This document shows, piece by piece, positions 1 to 8,060 of a DNA stretch of 25,650 nt. Within the stretch, counting starts at the first letter, position 1. Each line of letters opens with the position of its first letter. Origin of the DNA: Moraxellaceae bacterium (GTDB lineage: Bacteria > Pseudomonadota > Gammaproteobacteria > Pseudomonadales > Moraxellaceae); contig DPJB01000027.1 of NCBI GenBank assembly GCA_003543245.1, forward strand, positions 118,918 to 144,567, in the 5' to 3' direction. The notes beneath the pieces were generated by a model that searched no databases, was not told where the DNA came from, and saw only the letters and a program-made list of their open reading frames with translations. Made by a program: the position numbers and the translations under genes.

Positions 1-47
1 GGGCTTTTTTATTGCGGCAAACCTTATTGGAAAACGGCATCGCGTAC

Positions 48-479
48 TCAGCTGGCGGCAACATTCACGATGGTCGGTTCGCTTTCAGAGCAGCCATGGT
101 CATTGCAGAGTGCCACCTTGATTTCAACCGGTCCGGCCTCTTCCAGAGCAACAGCCACCGTGGCCTGTTGCGCCTTGGGTGACTTGCTGGTGACCGTTCC
201 GGAATCCACCATTTTTCCGTTCACATAGATTTTCCATTGCCGGCCATTCTCGCCCCACCACATGTTCCAGGTGACCGGCTGCACCGCTTCCAGTGGTGCC
301 GACGCAGGCAGGCGCGCCAGCTGGGGCCGGCCTGGCACCATCAGGCTGCCATCATTCACGACGGGTGCGGCGGCAGACACCGCCACCGGCATTGATGATG
401 CGGCCTTCTCGCCGCAACCAGCCAATACCGTCGCCAGCAGCGTCAGCATTGATGCAGAAAGAAAAAGACGTGCGTGCAT
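48..479 (-). CDS. Small lipoprotein with ChiA-N-like (FnIII-fold) domain
   Basis: This 143-residue protein begins with a lipoprotein signal peptide whose lipobox VLAGC puts the acylated cysteine at residue 22. An Ala/Pro-rich linker of about 45 residues follows. The C-terminal ~75 residues resemble the N-terminal FnIII-like domain of bacterial chitinase A (PF08329), with a WGENG stretch, a 'YVNGK' strand, and a 'VALCNDHGCSES' ending that matches the typical ALCNxxGCS signature of that domain. No catalytic chitinase domain follows, so it is probably an outer-membrane-anchored, periplasmic or surface protein that may bind sugar polymers. The binding role is inference from the domain. The ATG is preceded by an AGAGG ribosome site 5 nt upstream. 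It lies downstream of the RND permease on the same strand, but a 164-nt gap with a hairpin suggests it is transcribed separately. Confidence 0.75.
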   Translation of the reverse strand: MHARLFLSASMLTLLATVLAGCGEKAASSMPVAVSAAAPVVNDGSLMVPGRPQLARLPASAPLEAVQPVTWNMWWGENGRQWKIYVNGKMVDSGTVTSKSPKAQQATVAVALEEAGPVEIKVALCNDHGCSESEPTIVNVAAS

Positions 480-597
480 GACAACCTCTGAAATGAATCA
501 TATCGATGACTCATTGTAGGCATCACATCTCCGGTCAAAACGTCGACTGGCTGACACTTTTTGTCATTTCACTGCGTTTTGTGACAGGGTCGGCACG

Positions 598-635
598 CCT
601 GCCTGCAACAGCATCACACTCACTGTGCAGGCAGG
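598..635 (-). other. Hairpin just after the RND permease gene
   Basis: A perfect 10-bp inverted repeat (arms 598-607 and 626-635, CCTGCCTGCA and its complement, 18-nt loop) starts 8 nt past the stop of the permease gene. There is no T-run after it on the minus strand. It may protect the mRNA end or assist termination, but it is not a canonical intrinsic terminator. Confidence 0.4.
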
Positions 636-643
636 AATACCCG

Positions 644-3600
644 TCAGGCATTGCGACGCACGCGGAACCACGCGGCGTACATGGCCGGCAGACTGAGCAA
701 TGTCAGCGCTGTCGCCACAATCAGCCCGCCCATGATGGCCACGGCCATCGGCCCCCAGAAACTGCTGGAGGCCAGCGGAATCATGGCCAGCACCGCTGCC
801 GCCGCCGTCAGCATGATCGGACGGAACCGGCGCACCGCCGCATCCACGACAGCCGTCCAGCGATCAACACCATGTGCAATGTCCTGCTCGATCTGGTCAA
901 TCAGGATCACCGAGTTGCGAATGATCATGCCATTGAGGGCAATGATGCCGAGCGTCGCCACAAACCCCATCGGCGTGCCGGTCACCAGCAACATCATTGC
1001 CGCACCGATGATGCCAAGCGGTCCTGTGAGAAACACCAGCATGGCACGGGCAAAACTTCTCAGCTGCAGCATCAGCAAGGTGAAAATAATGAACAGCATC
1101 AGCGGCACATTAGCCGTGATCGAATCGGTACCCTTCTGCGACTCCGCCACGGTACCGGCCAGATCAATGTGATAACCCGGCTCCATATCAGCGCGCAGTT
1201 TTTCAAGCTGCTGGTTGATACGCAACGCCACGGTGGCTCCCTGCACACCCTCCTTCACATCTGCCTGCACCGTGATCGCAAACTGCCGGTTCTGGCGCCA
1301 CACCACACCCGGCTCCCAGACAAATGCCGGACGCGCCACCTGCGAAATAGGAATCGACTGTCCGCTTGCCGTTGGCAGATACGCGGCAGTCAGTGCCGTC
1401 ATGGTTGAACGCTCGTCAGCAGGCTGCCGCAGCATAATGCGGATCTGCTCGTTATCTTCGCGATACTGGCCAATCGGTAAACCGGACAAAATGGTCTGGC
1501 CGGCCGTCGCCACCGCCTGCGTGGACACACCGAGTGCACGCGCACGCGTCTGGTCCACATCCAGGTTAAGTGCCTTCACCTTTTCTGCCCAGTTGTCATT
1601 CACACCACGGGCATCGGGATCGGCCTGCACAATCGCCCGCACCTTGTCGGCAAGAGCGCGCAATTTTGCCGGGTCATCACCCAGTACACGAAACATGACC
1701 GGATACGGCACGGGCGGACCATTGGGTAGCAAACGCACACGTGCACGCGCCTCGGGGAATTCCTCGTGCAGGATATCCGGCAATGCGCGCCGTATTTTTT
1801 CACGCGACTCGAACGATGTCGGCACCAGCACCATTTGCGCCACATTGCTTTGCGGAAAGATCTGGTCCAGCGACAGATAGAAGCGCGGCACCCCATGGCC
1901 GACAAACGATGTCACCGACCCGGCATCCGGAATGGTCATCAGGCGCTTCTCCACCCGCTTCACCAGGTCATCCGTGCTGGCCAGCGACGCGCCCTCGGGC
2001 TGCCACAGGTCAACCAGAATCTCGGGGCGATTAGAGTCGGGAAAAAACTGCTTCTCCACGAACTTCATGCCGACAACACCCATCAGCAGCGCACCTACCG
2101 TTGCACCAATCGTTATCCAGCGATGCTCGACACACCAGTCCACCGTATTGCGCACACGACTGTAAAAGGGGGAGTCAAACACTTCATGCGACTCGCCATT
2201 ACCAGCCGAATGTTCGCGCAGCAGGCGATAGCCAAGGAATGGCACAAAATAAACCGATACAAACCATGACACGATCAACGCCGTTGTAGTCACGGCAAAG
2301 ATGGCAAAGGTGTACTCGCCAACGGCGGAGTTCGCCAGTCCAATCGGCAGGAAGCCCGCAGCCGTGATAAGTGTCCCCGTCAGCATCGGCATGGCCGTTG
2401 CCGTATAGGCATAGGTGCTGGCCTTGAGACGGTCGTAACCTTCCTCCAGCTTGCGCACCATCATTTCGACAATGATGATGGCGTCATCCACCAGCAGCCC
2501 CAGCGCAATGATCAGCGAGCCCAGCGAAATCTTGTGCAAGTCGATATTCCAGCGCTCCATGACCAGAAAGGTGATGGCCAGTACCAGCGGAATCGACAAG
2601 GCCACCACCAGCCCCGGACGTATATCGATACGCCACGGATTACGATGCAGCCCCAGCGCCAGAAAGCTCACGGCCAGCACGATGATGAGCGCCTCGGCCA
2701 GTACCCGCAGGAATTCATGCACGGAACGTGAAACCGACTTTGGCTGGTCCTGGACCTGTGCCAGTTCGACACCCGCCGGCAAATCCTTGCGCAGGCGCTC
2801 GCTTGCCACCGTCAGGTTATGCCCCAGCTTGATGATGTCGCCACCACGCGCCATGGAAATGCCGAGTGCAATCACCTCGTGTCCGTCATGGCGCACCTTG
2901 GGCGCAGGCGGATCCTGGTAACCGCGCTCGATACGGGCAATATCGCCAAGCCGGAACGTGCGGCCATTGAAGCGCAACGGCAGTGCACGCAAATCCTCGA
3001 CAGCATCAAGCTGCCCGGTAATGCGGATCTGGATGTCATCGCCCGGCGTGCGCAACACACCGGAGTACTCAATGGCATTCTGTGTATTGATGGCAGAAAT
3101 CACTTCGCGGATATCAAGACCCATGCGTGCCAGTTTTTTCTGCGACACTTCGACGTAGATCCGCTCCTCCTGCACACCGTACTGCTCAACTTTGGCCACA
3201 CCCGGTACGCGCAGCAATTCCTGCCGCACAAAATCGGCATACTCCTTCAGCTCGGCGTAAGAAAAATCTTCGGCCGACACGGCATAGATCACGCCAAAGA
3301 CATCACCGAACTCATCATTGTAAAAAGGCCCCTGCACACCCTGCGGCAATTGCCCCCGCATGTCGCCGATCTTCTTGCGGATGGTGTACCAGACACCGGG
3401 GATGTCATGCGGCGGTGCCGAGTCCTTGAGCTCGACAAAAATCGTCGATTCGCCCGGTTTGGAATAGCTGCGAATCTTGTCCATGTAGGGGACTTCCTGC
3501 AGCGTCTTTTCCAGCCGGTCCGTGACCTGCTCCGACATCTGCATGGCTGTCGCGCCTGGCCAGTACGCCCGCACCACCATGGCCCGGAACGTGAAGGGCG

Positions 3601-3736
3601 GATCCTCGTCCTGCCCCAGCTGGAAGTAGGCGGCAATGCCGGCCAGCATCAGGACGATCAGCAGGTAGCCGGTGATCGCCGGGTGCTGGATGGCAATCCG
3701 GGAAATATTGAAACGCTCATTGTTGTGCTGGTTCAC
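644..3736 (-). CDS. RND efflux permease (HAE1/TriC-like)
   Basis: This is a full-length (1030 residues) inner-membrane resistance-nodulation-division transporter, expected to export hydrophobic or amphipathic compounds by proton antiport as part of a tripartite pump. It has the expected plan: TM1 near residues 20-40, two large periplasmic loops (about 41-340 and 570-870), and TM clusters around 345-510 and 880-1025. The proton-relay pair is visible in TM4 as D417-D418 in 'LGLLVDDAIIIVE'. The TM10 residue matching the AcrB lysine is Arg940, in 'GMIIRNSVIL'; I believe this is usual for this subfamily, which resembles P. aeruginosa TriC more than AcrB. The start is GTG at 3736, with GGAG about 9 nt upstream and no nearby in-frame ATG. 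It follows the adaptor gene after 31 nt. No outer-membrane channel gene is present, so a TolC-like partner encoded elsewhere is presumed. The substrate cannot be read from the sequence. Confidence 0.92.
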   Translation of the reverse strand: MNQHNNERFNISRIAIQHPAITGYLLIVLMLAGIAAYFQLGQDEDPPFTFRAMVVRAYWPGATAMQMSEQVTDRLEKTLQEVPYMDKIRSYSKPGESTIFVELKDSAPPHDIPGVWYTIRKKIGDMRGQLPQGVQGPFYNDEFGDVFGVIYAVSAEDFSYAELKEYADFVRQELLRVPGVAKVEQYGVQEERIYVEVSQKKLARMGLDIREVISAINTQNAIEYSGVLRTPGDDIQIRITGQLDAVEDLRALPLRFNGRTFRLGDIARIERGYQDPPAPKVRHDGHEVIALGISMARGGDIIKLGHNLTVASERLRKDLPAGVELAQVQDQPKSVSRSVHEFLRVLAEALIIVLAVSFLALGLHRNPWRIDIRPGLVVALSIPLVLAITFLVMERWNIDLHKISLGSLIIALGLLVDDAIIIVEMMVRKLEEGYDRLKASTYAYTATAMPMLTGTLITAAGFLPIGLANSAVGEYTFAIFAVTTTALIVSWFVSVYFVPFLGYRLLREHSAGNGESHEVFDSPFYSRVRNTVDWCVEHRWITIGATVGALLMGVVGMKFVEKQFFPDSNRPEILVDLWQPEGASLASTDDLVKRVEKRLMTIPDAGSVTSFVGHGVPRFYLSLDQIFPQSNVAQMVLVPTSFESREKIRRALPDILHEEFPEARARVRLLPNGPPVPYPVMFRVLGDDPAKLRALADKVRAIVQADPDARGVNDNWAEKVKALNLDVDQTRARALGVSTQAVATAGQTILSGLPIGQYREDNEQIRIMLRQPADERSTMTALTAAYLPTASGQSIPISQVARPAFVWEPGVVWRQNRQFAITVQADVKEGVQGATVALRINQQLEKLRADMEPGYHIDLAGTVAESQKGTDSITANVPLMLFIIFTLLMLQLRSFARAMLVFLTGPLGIIGAAMMLLVTGTPMGFVATLGIIALNGMIIRNSVILIDQIEQDIAHGVDRWTAVVDAAVRRFRPIMLTAAAAVLAMIPLASSSFWGPMAVAIMGGLIVATALTLLSLPAMYAAWFRVRRNA

Positions 3737-3767
3737 GGCAATACTCCGGCAGGCATCTGGGTACGCA

Positions 3768-4853
3768 TCACTTGCTGGTCGCCGCCAGCGGACGGACCTT
3801 CTGGCCCTCGCTCAGCACATGCACCCCGGCCACTACTACCTGCGCGCCGGACGTCAGGCCCGCCACGATCACCTCGTTGCCATCAATACCTGCCACCGTC
3901 ACCGGCACCGATTTCAGCACCCCAGTCACCGGATCAAACAGGAACACCCTGGTCTGGCCGTGATCCTCGATCAATGCCGTTGTTGGCAGACGTGCTCCTC
4001 CCTTCTGCGCCGGCAGGATGAGTCGCAGTGTTGCCGATTGCCCCAGCGCCAGCGCATTGGCCGGTGCCTGCACGCTGTAACGGGCACGGAAGGTACGCGT
4101 CACCGGATCGGCCGCTGCCGCCAGCTCGCGCAGCCTGGCCGGATATTTCACGCCCGGCTGCGCCCACAACGTCACTTCGGCACGCCCCATGCGTGCTAGC
4201 TGTGTGCGGTCTTCCGGAAACTCCACGGCAATCTCGCGCGAGCCATCAATGGCCAGTGCCACCACCGGCTGGCCCGCCGCCACCACTTCACCGGTGTCTG
4301 CCAGCACGCCCGTCACCACACCATCGGCATCGGCACGCAATACCGCATCGTCCAGACGGTTACCCTCAAGGGTTGCACCACTTTTCACGCCAGCCAGACG
4401 CGCTTCGGCTGCTGCTGCCGCCACACGCTTGCGCTCCAGATCCAGCTCCGACACGAAATTCTTTGCACGCAGTTCCTGGTACCGGCGGTATTCGGCCTGC
4501 GCCACATCAACGTCTGCCTGTGCCGCCGCCACCTGTGACTCTGCCGATGACTGCGCCAGCGCATAGTCGCGCGGGTCCAGCCGCGCCAGCACCTGCCCCT
4601 TTTGTACCCGCTGCCCGGCCTCGACCTGCCGCGCAATGATCTTGCCCGGCACCCGGAAACCCAGCGTTGATTCGGTACGCGCACGCACCTCACCCGCCAG
4701 CTCGACCAGACCCTGCACCGAGGCAGCGCCAACCGTGACCAGCTTGACCGGACGCGGCTTTTCTACGGGCGGCGGCGCCTTGTCACACGCCGTCAGCAAG
4801 AGGCTGGAACCCAGCACCAGGGGCCATACGGCACTACGAAAACGGCCATTCAT
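3768..4853 (-). CDS. RND periplasmic adaptor (membrane fusion protein), lipoprotein
   Basis: This 361-residue HlyD/AcrA-family adaptor links the inner-membrane pump to an outer-membrane channel. A signal peptide ends in a lipobox (LLTAC, Cys23). The order of parts is typical: a first lipoyl half with 'GEVRARTESTLGFRVPGKI' (about 53-72), a 'VQKGQVLARLDPRDY' turn (about 83-97), an Ala/Gln-rich alpha-hairpin (about 98-155), the second lipoyl half with 'LRADADGVVTGVLADTGEVV', then beta-barrel and membrane-proximal domains ('LALGQSATLRL', 'LIEDHGQTRVFLFD'). It overlaps the upstream tetR gene by 4 nt (ATGA), which indicates translational coupling, and precedes the permease gene. Only one adaptor is present, whereas the TriABC system has two. 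Confidence 0.92.
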   Translation of the reverse strand: MNGRFRSAVWPLVLGSSLLLTACDKAPPPVEKPRPVKLVTVGAASVQGLVELAGEVRARTESTLGFRVPGKIIARQVEAGQRVQKGQVLARLDPRDYALAQSSAESQVAAAQADVDVAQAEYRRYQELRAKNFVSELDLERKRVAAAAAEARLAGVKSGATLEGNRLDDAVLRADADGVVTGVLADTGEVVAAGQPVVALAIDGSREIAVEFPEDRTQLARMGRAEVTLWAQPGVKYPARLRELAAAADPVTRTFRARYSVQAPANALALGQSATLRLILPAQKGGARLPTTALIEDHGQTRVFLFDPVTGVLKSVPVTVAGIDGNEVIVAGLTSGAQVVVAGVHVLSEGQKVRPLAATSK

Positions 4854-5545
4854 GCCTTCTCTCCAGAATCAGGATGCAACGTGTAAAAGGAAGTGTGGGC
4901 GAAACCGCTGAAAAGCGCGGCCGCCATTTCATCAATAAAATCGGAAACCTTGCCGGGATCCGACAGGTGCGGTGCCAGCTCCGCCTGCAGCACACCAGGA
5001 ATCACCAGCGAGCGCATGAACCCCATCACCAGGACATGACGCGTTGCCGGGGCAAGGGGCCGCAGATGGCCCGCGGAAATCCCCTGTAAAAAAAGCTCAT
5101 TCAGGCGGGCCAGATAGGGACGCACATAGGTGGCGCGCAGGTATTCGCTTCGCTCGCTGTCACCCTCACCTTCACGGAAGAGGAATTCCAGCGCCACCGG
5201 GTCCGTCATCATGAGCTTGATGGCCTGCGACGTGTTCTGGCGCAAGGTGCTGGCTGCGTCACCACTGCTGGCCAGCATGTCCAGCCGCGCCTGCAGCACC
5301 TGCATCAGCGGCCCGAACACGCTGTCGACAGCCTCCTGCCAAAGCTGCTGCTTGGACCCGAAATGATGATGCAGAAGACTGTCACTGACACCACAGTCAG
5401 CAGCCAGCTGACGCTGGGATACGTTGTCGTAACCCTGCCGGGCAAACGCCTGGAAGGCTTGGCGCAGGATGTCCTCGCGCGCCATCACGGCATCCGCACG
5501 GGCGGGTCGGCCACGACGTCGGGAGGCACTGAAGGGACAGGTCAT
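4850..5545 (-). CDS. TetR-family regulator of the efflux operon
   Basis: This 231-residue protein has an N-terminal TetR helix-turn-helix: 'REDILRQAFQAFARQGYDNVS' starts near residue 23, and the recognition segment 'CGVSDSLLHHHFGSKQQLW' covers 51-69. The C-terminal ~150 residues form the ligand-binding and dimer region, with no conserved motif that reveals the ligand. It is the first gene of the operon and overlaps the adaptor gene by 4 nt, so it is probably an autoregulated repressor of the pump. A near-palindromic site at 5559-5582 lies over the candidate promoter and is the obvious operator. I took the first ATG (5545). If the candidate promoter is right, the 5' leader is very short and lacks a strong ribosome site; a start at Met21 is possible but also lacks one. 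Confidence 0.88.
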   Translation of the reverse strand: MTCPFSASRRRGRPARADAVMAREDILRQAFQAFARQGYDNVSQRQLAADCGVSDSLLHHHFGSKQQLWQEAVDSVFGPLMQVLQARLDMLASSGDAASTLRQNTSQAIKLMMTDPVALEFLFREGEGDSERSEYLRATYVRPYLARLNELFLQGISAGHLRPLAPATRHVLVMGFMRSLVIPGVLQAELAPHLSDPGKVSDFIDEMAAALFSGFAHTSFYTLHPDSGEKA

Positions 5546-5558
5546 GCTGGCTGGCGCC

Positions 5559-5582
5559 TTTATTGGTCAGATGGCCAATTAA
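5559..5582 (-). promoter_or_regulatory. Candidate TetR operator within the tetR promoter
   Basis: Positions 5559-5582 form an imperfect palindrome: outer TT/AA, then ATTGG (5562-5566) and CCAAT (5575-5579) arms, with inner CA/TG pairs matched across the axis. On the minus strand it lies between and over a possible -35 (TTGCTT, 5587-5582) and -10 (AATAAA, 5564-5559) spaced by 17 bp. The promoter boxes are only moderate matches (3/6 and 4/6). The position 15 bp before the tetR start fits a repressor that blocks its own operon. Confidence 0.55.
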
Positions 5583-5661
5583 AGCAAGAGCCACCCCCCG
5601 TGTCACCTGTGCAAGGGAAGCAAGGCTGACCAGTCAGCCACGGCATTCATCCGGCCGTCGC

Positions 5662-5766
5662 CCCCTCTGTTGCTTCACCGGAATGCAACAAGGGGCTGCC
5701 CTTACGGACAACCCCCTGTCACGGATAGTGCTGACTGGCGCCATGGCAGACCCCGGGGGTCCGCCA
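5662..5766. other. Two hairpins between the broken lipoprotein gene and tetR
   Basis: Hairpin 1 is at 5662-5695: CCCCT/AGGGG and GTTGC/GCAAC stems separated by a small internal loop, with an 11-nt apical loop. Hairpin 2 is at 5744-5766: TGGC-A-GACCCC, one centre base, then GGGGTC-C-GCCA, which is almost fully self-complementary. Both lie after the stop of the minus-strand lipoprotein gene and before the tetR promoter. Neither has a T-run, so factor-dependent termination or an mRNA 3' structure is as likely as intrinsic termination. Confidence 0.4.
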
Positions 5767-5778
5767 GAAACTGACGCC

Positions 5779-6155
5779 TTACTTGGCAGCGGCCGCCATC
5801 ATACCGGGACGCAGGCCAGGTGCTGCACGGGCGCCGCCCACATCGTACTGGACCTCAGAGGACTGGGTGCTGCCCTTGGGCTTGATCTGGGCGGCCAACG
5901 CCGTGTAGTAGCTCACCGACACCGTGTCACCCACCTGAACCTGGGGCAGGTTCCGGATTTCTTCACTGGCCTTGATGGTTACCGTTTCGCCATCGGCATT
6001 CTTGAGGGTGACCATACGGGTCTTGTGATCAATGGCCTCAACCTGCGCCGTCACCGTTTCAAGATATCCACAATGGCCATATCGCTGGCCGGCTTGCTGG
6101 CACAAGCGGAAAGGATCAATGCCAGTACCGCAACGGTTGTATTCCGGATATTCAT
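5779..6155 (-). pseudogene. Small lipoprotein gene with an apparent frameshift
   Basis: From ATG 6155, which has a GGGAG ribosome site 5 nt upstream, the first frame reads a clean lipoprotein signal peptide with lipobox LSAC (Cys18). It then hits TGA at 6053-6051 after 34 codons. The remaining sequence continues without stop in the -1 frame to TAA at 5781-5779 and encodes a compact beta-rich domain ('TAQVEAIDHKTRMVTLKN', 'SEEIRNLPQVQVGDTVSVSYY'). This looks like the small periplasmic proteins in which a lipobox leads directly into such a domain. The span from ATG to TAA is 377 nt, one short of 126 codons, so a single lost base between about 6102 and 6053 explains it. A sequencing error, a real mutation or, less likely, recoding are all possible. 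A start at 6321 in the second frame would give a long low-complexity leader with no signal peptide, so I rejected it. Confidence 0.7.
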
Positions 6156-6495
6156 GTCTGCTCCCTGGAAAAATGATGGGTCGTCTCCGTGACTCATTGA
6201 CCATGCCCGCGCGCACATTCACGCACAGGCACCTGCCTTTTCGTTGCGATGACCAGAGTTCACGCCAGCTGCCCGAATACAGCGTCATCGCCAAAGAGTA
6301 GTGACAGCCTGACCTGCTCACAAATCATAAATTTGCCGGAAACACGATACGGATCAATCGTCACGACCAATCCCCCGGACACCCCCTGATCGGGCCGGGG
6401 AATGGCAAACCATGCACTCATGGAAAAGGCCCAACTCCCGTGCTACCCCCTGCGGGTATCAGTCACGGACGCCAGGCCCCGGCATGCACACGACC
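6156..6495. other. Intergenic region, no gene seen
   Basis: These 340 bases separate the frameshifted lipoprotein gene from the end of the monooxygenase gene; both are on the minus strand. I see no convincing ORF or RNA gene. A weak inverted repeat (CCCCGG at 6373-6378 with CCGGGG at 6395-6400) lies in the part after the monooxygenase and may be a poor terminator. The leader of the lipoprotein gene must also lie here, but I could not identify a promoter with confidence. Confidence 0.5.
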
Positions 6496-8034
6496 TTAAC
6501 TGGCGGCGGCTTCCGCGTACTTGTTCACGCCGGCACTGGTCGCCCACTCTTGCCGCTCGGCCGAGCCCTCACTGACCACGTTGTAGGCCGACATGTCCAT
6601 CTTGCGGACGCGCAACACATACTCGAAGCTGAAACCCGGCCACATGGTGGAGTTGGTGCCATCGGCATTGAGGTACCAGCTTTGGCAACCGGACAACCAG
6701 GAGCTGTTTTTCATGCGGTTCTGGAAGCCCTGGAACTGCGCCTGCACCACGCTTTCCTTCACATCCAGATACTTCAGTTTTTTCTCCAGCAAGGTCCGGG
6801 TGTAATTGGCAATGTACTTGTACTGGGCTTCCTGATAGATCAGCACCGATGTGTGCCCCGGCCCGGAATTCGGCCCCATGGTCAGCAGCATGTTCGGGAA
6901 TTTGCTCACGTTCATGCCGTAATAGGCCTTGGCCTGACCGCCCCAGTAGTCGGCCAGCGACACCCCACCGAGCCCCTTGATGGCAAAGGGATAGGCCGGC
7001 GCGCCGATGTCATAGCCGGTGCAGTAAATGATGACGTCCACCTTGTGTTCCACACCGTCATCCGTGCGCACCCCGGTTGCCGTGATGTCCTTGATGCCGT
7101 CCGTAATCAATTGCACATTGTCACGCGCAAAGGCCGGGAACCAGTCATCCGACACCAGTGTGCGCTTGCAGCCCACCTTGTAGTCCGGCGTCAGCTTGCG
7201 GCGCAATGCCGGGTCCTTGATGGCCTTGGCCAGGGCGCGTTTATGCAGCATCTCTCCGACTACCAGCAGCTTTGGCGCCCACAGGATGGCCGGCAAGGCA
7301 GCTTCCATCGTCCAGTACAAACCCAGACGCTGCGCCTTCTGCTTCCAGGGATGCCGGACCCAGTCGCGTTGCACGTCTTCCGTAAAAGTACGATTGAGCT
7401 TGGGCAATACCCAGGACGGCGTGCGCTGGAACACCTTGAGTTCCGCCGCGTCAGGCGCCACGTTCGGCACCACCTGGATGGCCGACGCACCCGAGCCGAT
7501 CACGGCCACCTTCTTGCCGCGCAGATCAATGGATGCATCCCAGCGGGCCGCGTGGACCGCCTTTCCCTTGAACTTGCTCATGCCCTTGATGTCCGGGTAC
7601 TTGGGGTGACTCAGCGCCCCCGTAGCCGGCACCAGCACACGGGCCTCGGTAATCCGGCCATCGCTCGTGGTGATGATCCAGCGGCCCTTGGTTTCGTCGA
7701 AGGTGGCATCCGTCACCCGCGTCGAGAAACGGATGAAGGGCTTCATCCCGTATTTGTCGGCACAGTGCTCGATATACTGGCGAATATCTTCTTGCCGGGA
7801 GAACGCTTCCGGCCACCTGGGATTGGGCTCAAAGGAATAGCTGTACAGATGTGACGGCACATCACAGGCACAGCCCGGATAGGTATTGGTGCGCCAGGAG
7901 CCACCAACACCCTCCTCGCCTTCAAAGATCACAAAATCACGGATGCCTGCATTCTTCAGTTCGATGCCGGTACCCAGGCCCGCAAAACCGGCGCCGATAA
8001 TGGCAACATCAGTCTGTTTACGTTGTACGGTCAT
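6496..8034 (-). CDS. Type I Baeyer-Villiger monooxygenase (FAD/NADPH)
   Basis: This 512-residue flavoprotein should use FAD and NADPH to insert oxygen into ketones, giving esters or lactones. The FAD-binding Rossmann motif GAGFAG is at residues 14-19, and the GGSWRTNTYPGCACD signature at 44-58. The Baeyer-Villiger fingerprint F-x-G-x3-H-x3-W-D is at 155-166 (FKGKAVHAARWD), and the second, NADPH-binding, dinucleotide motif GSGASA is at 180-185. Together these mark type I Baeyer-Villiger enzymes rather than simple N-hydroxylating monooxygenases. The length is usual for the family. It is the second gene of an operon, 26 nt after the PF10118-like gene, with a GGGG ribosome site before ATG 8034. 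The substrate is unknown; fatty or cyclic ketones are a guess from the neighbouring hydrolases. Confidence 0.93.
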   Translation of the reverse strand: MTVQRKQTDVAIIGAGFAGLGTGIELKNAGIRDFVIFEGEEGVGGSWRTNTYPGCACDVPSHLYSYSFEPNPRWPEAFSRQEDIRQYIEHCADKYGMKPFIRFSTRVTDATFDETKGRWIITTSDGRITEARVLVPATGALSHPKYPDIKGMSKFKGKAVHAARWDASIDLRGKKVAVIGSGASAIQVVPNVAPDAAELKVFQRTPSWVLPKLNRTFTEDVQRDWVRHPWKQKAQRLGLYWTMEAALPAILWAPKLLVVGEMLHKRALAKAIKDPALRRKLTPDYKVGCKRTLVSDDWFPAFARDNVQLITDGIKDITATGVRTDDGVEHKVDVIIYCTGYDIGAPAYPFAIKGLGGVSLADYWGGQAKAYYGMNVSKFPNMLLTMGPNSGPGHTSVLIYQEAQYKYIANYTRTLLEKKLKYLDVKESVVQAQFQGFQNRMKNSSWLSGCQSWYLNADGTNSTMWPGFSFEYVLRVRKMDMSAYNVVSEGSAERQEWATSAGVNKYAEAAAS

Positions 8035-8060
8035 GACAAACCCCTGTGGTTGACTGGCAA

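Noticed and set aside
1..10. A GGGC plus T-run at the very left edge, possibly the tail of a terminator
   Set aside because: The rest of any stem lies outside the window, so it cannot be supported.
513..538. TTGACC and TACAAT on the minus strand before the ChiA-N-like lipoprotein gene
   Set aside because: The spacing is 14 bp, too short for a normal sigma70 promoter, so I did not call it.
2819..4021. A 400-codon plus-strand frame across the permease and adaptor genes
   Set aside because: It crosses two real genes on the other strand and has shadow composition.
6053..6155. Programmed -1 frameshifting in the lipoprotein gene
   Set aside because: No X-XXY-YYZ slippery heptamer and no obvious stimulatory structure directly after; a one-base loss is simpler.
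6412..7854. A 480-codon open frame on the plus strand opposite the monooxygenase gene
   Set aside because: Antisense to a well-conserved flavoenzyme, His/Arg/Gly-rich and without family resemblance.
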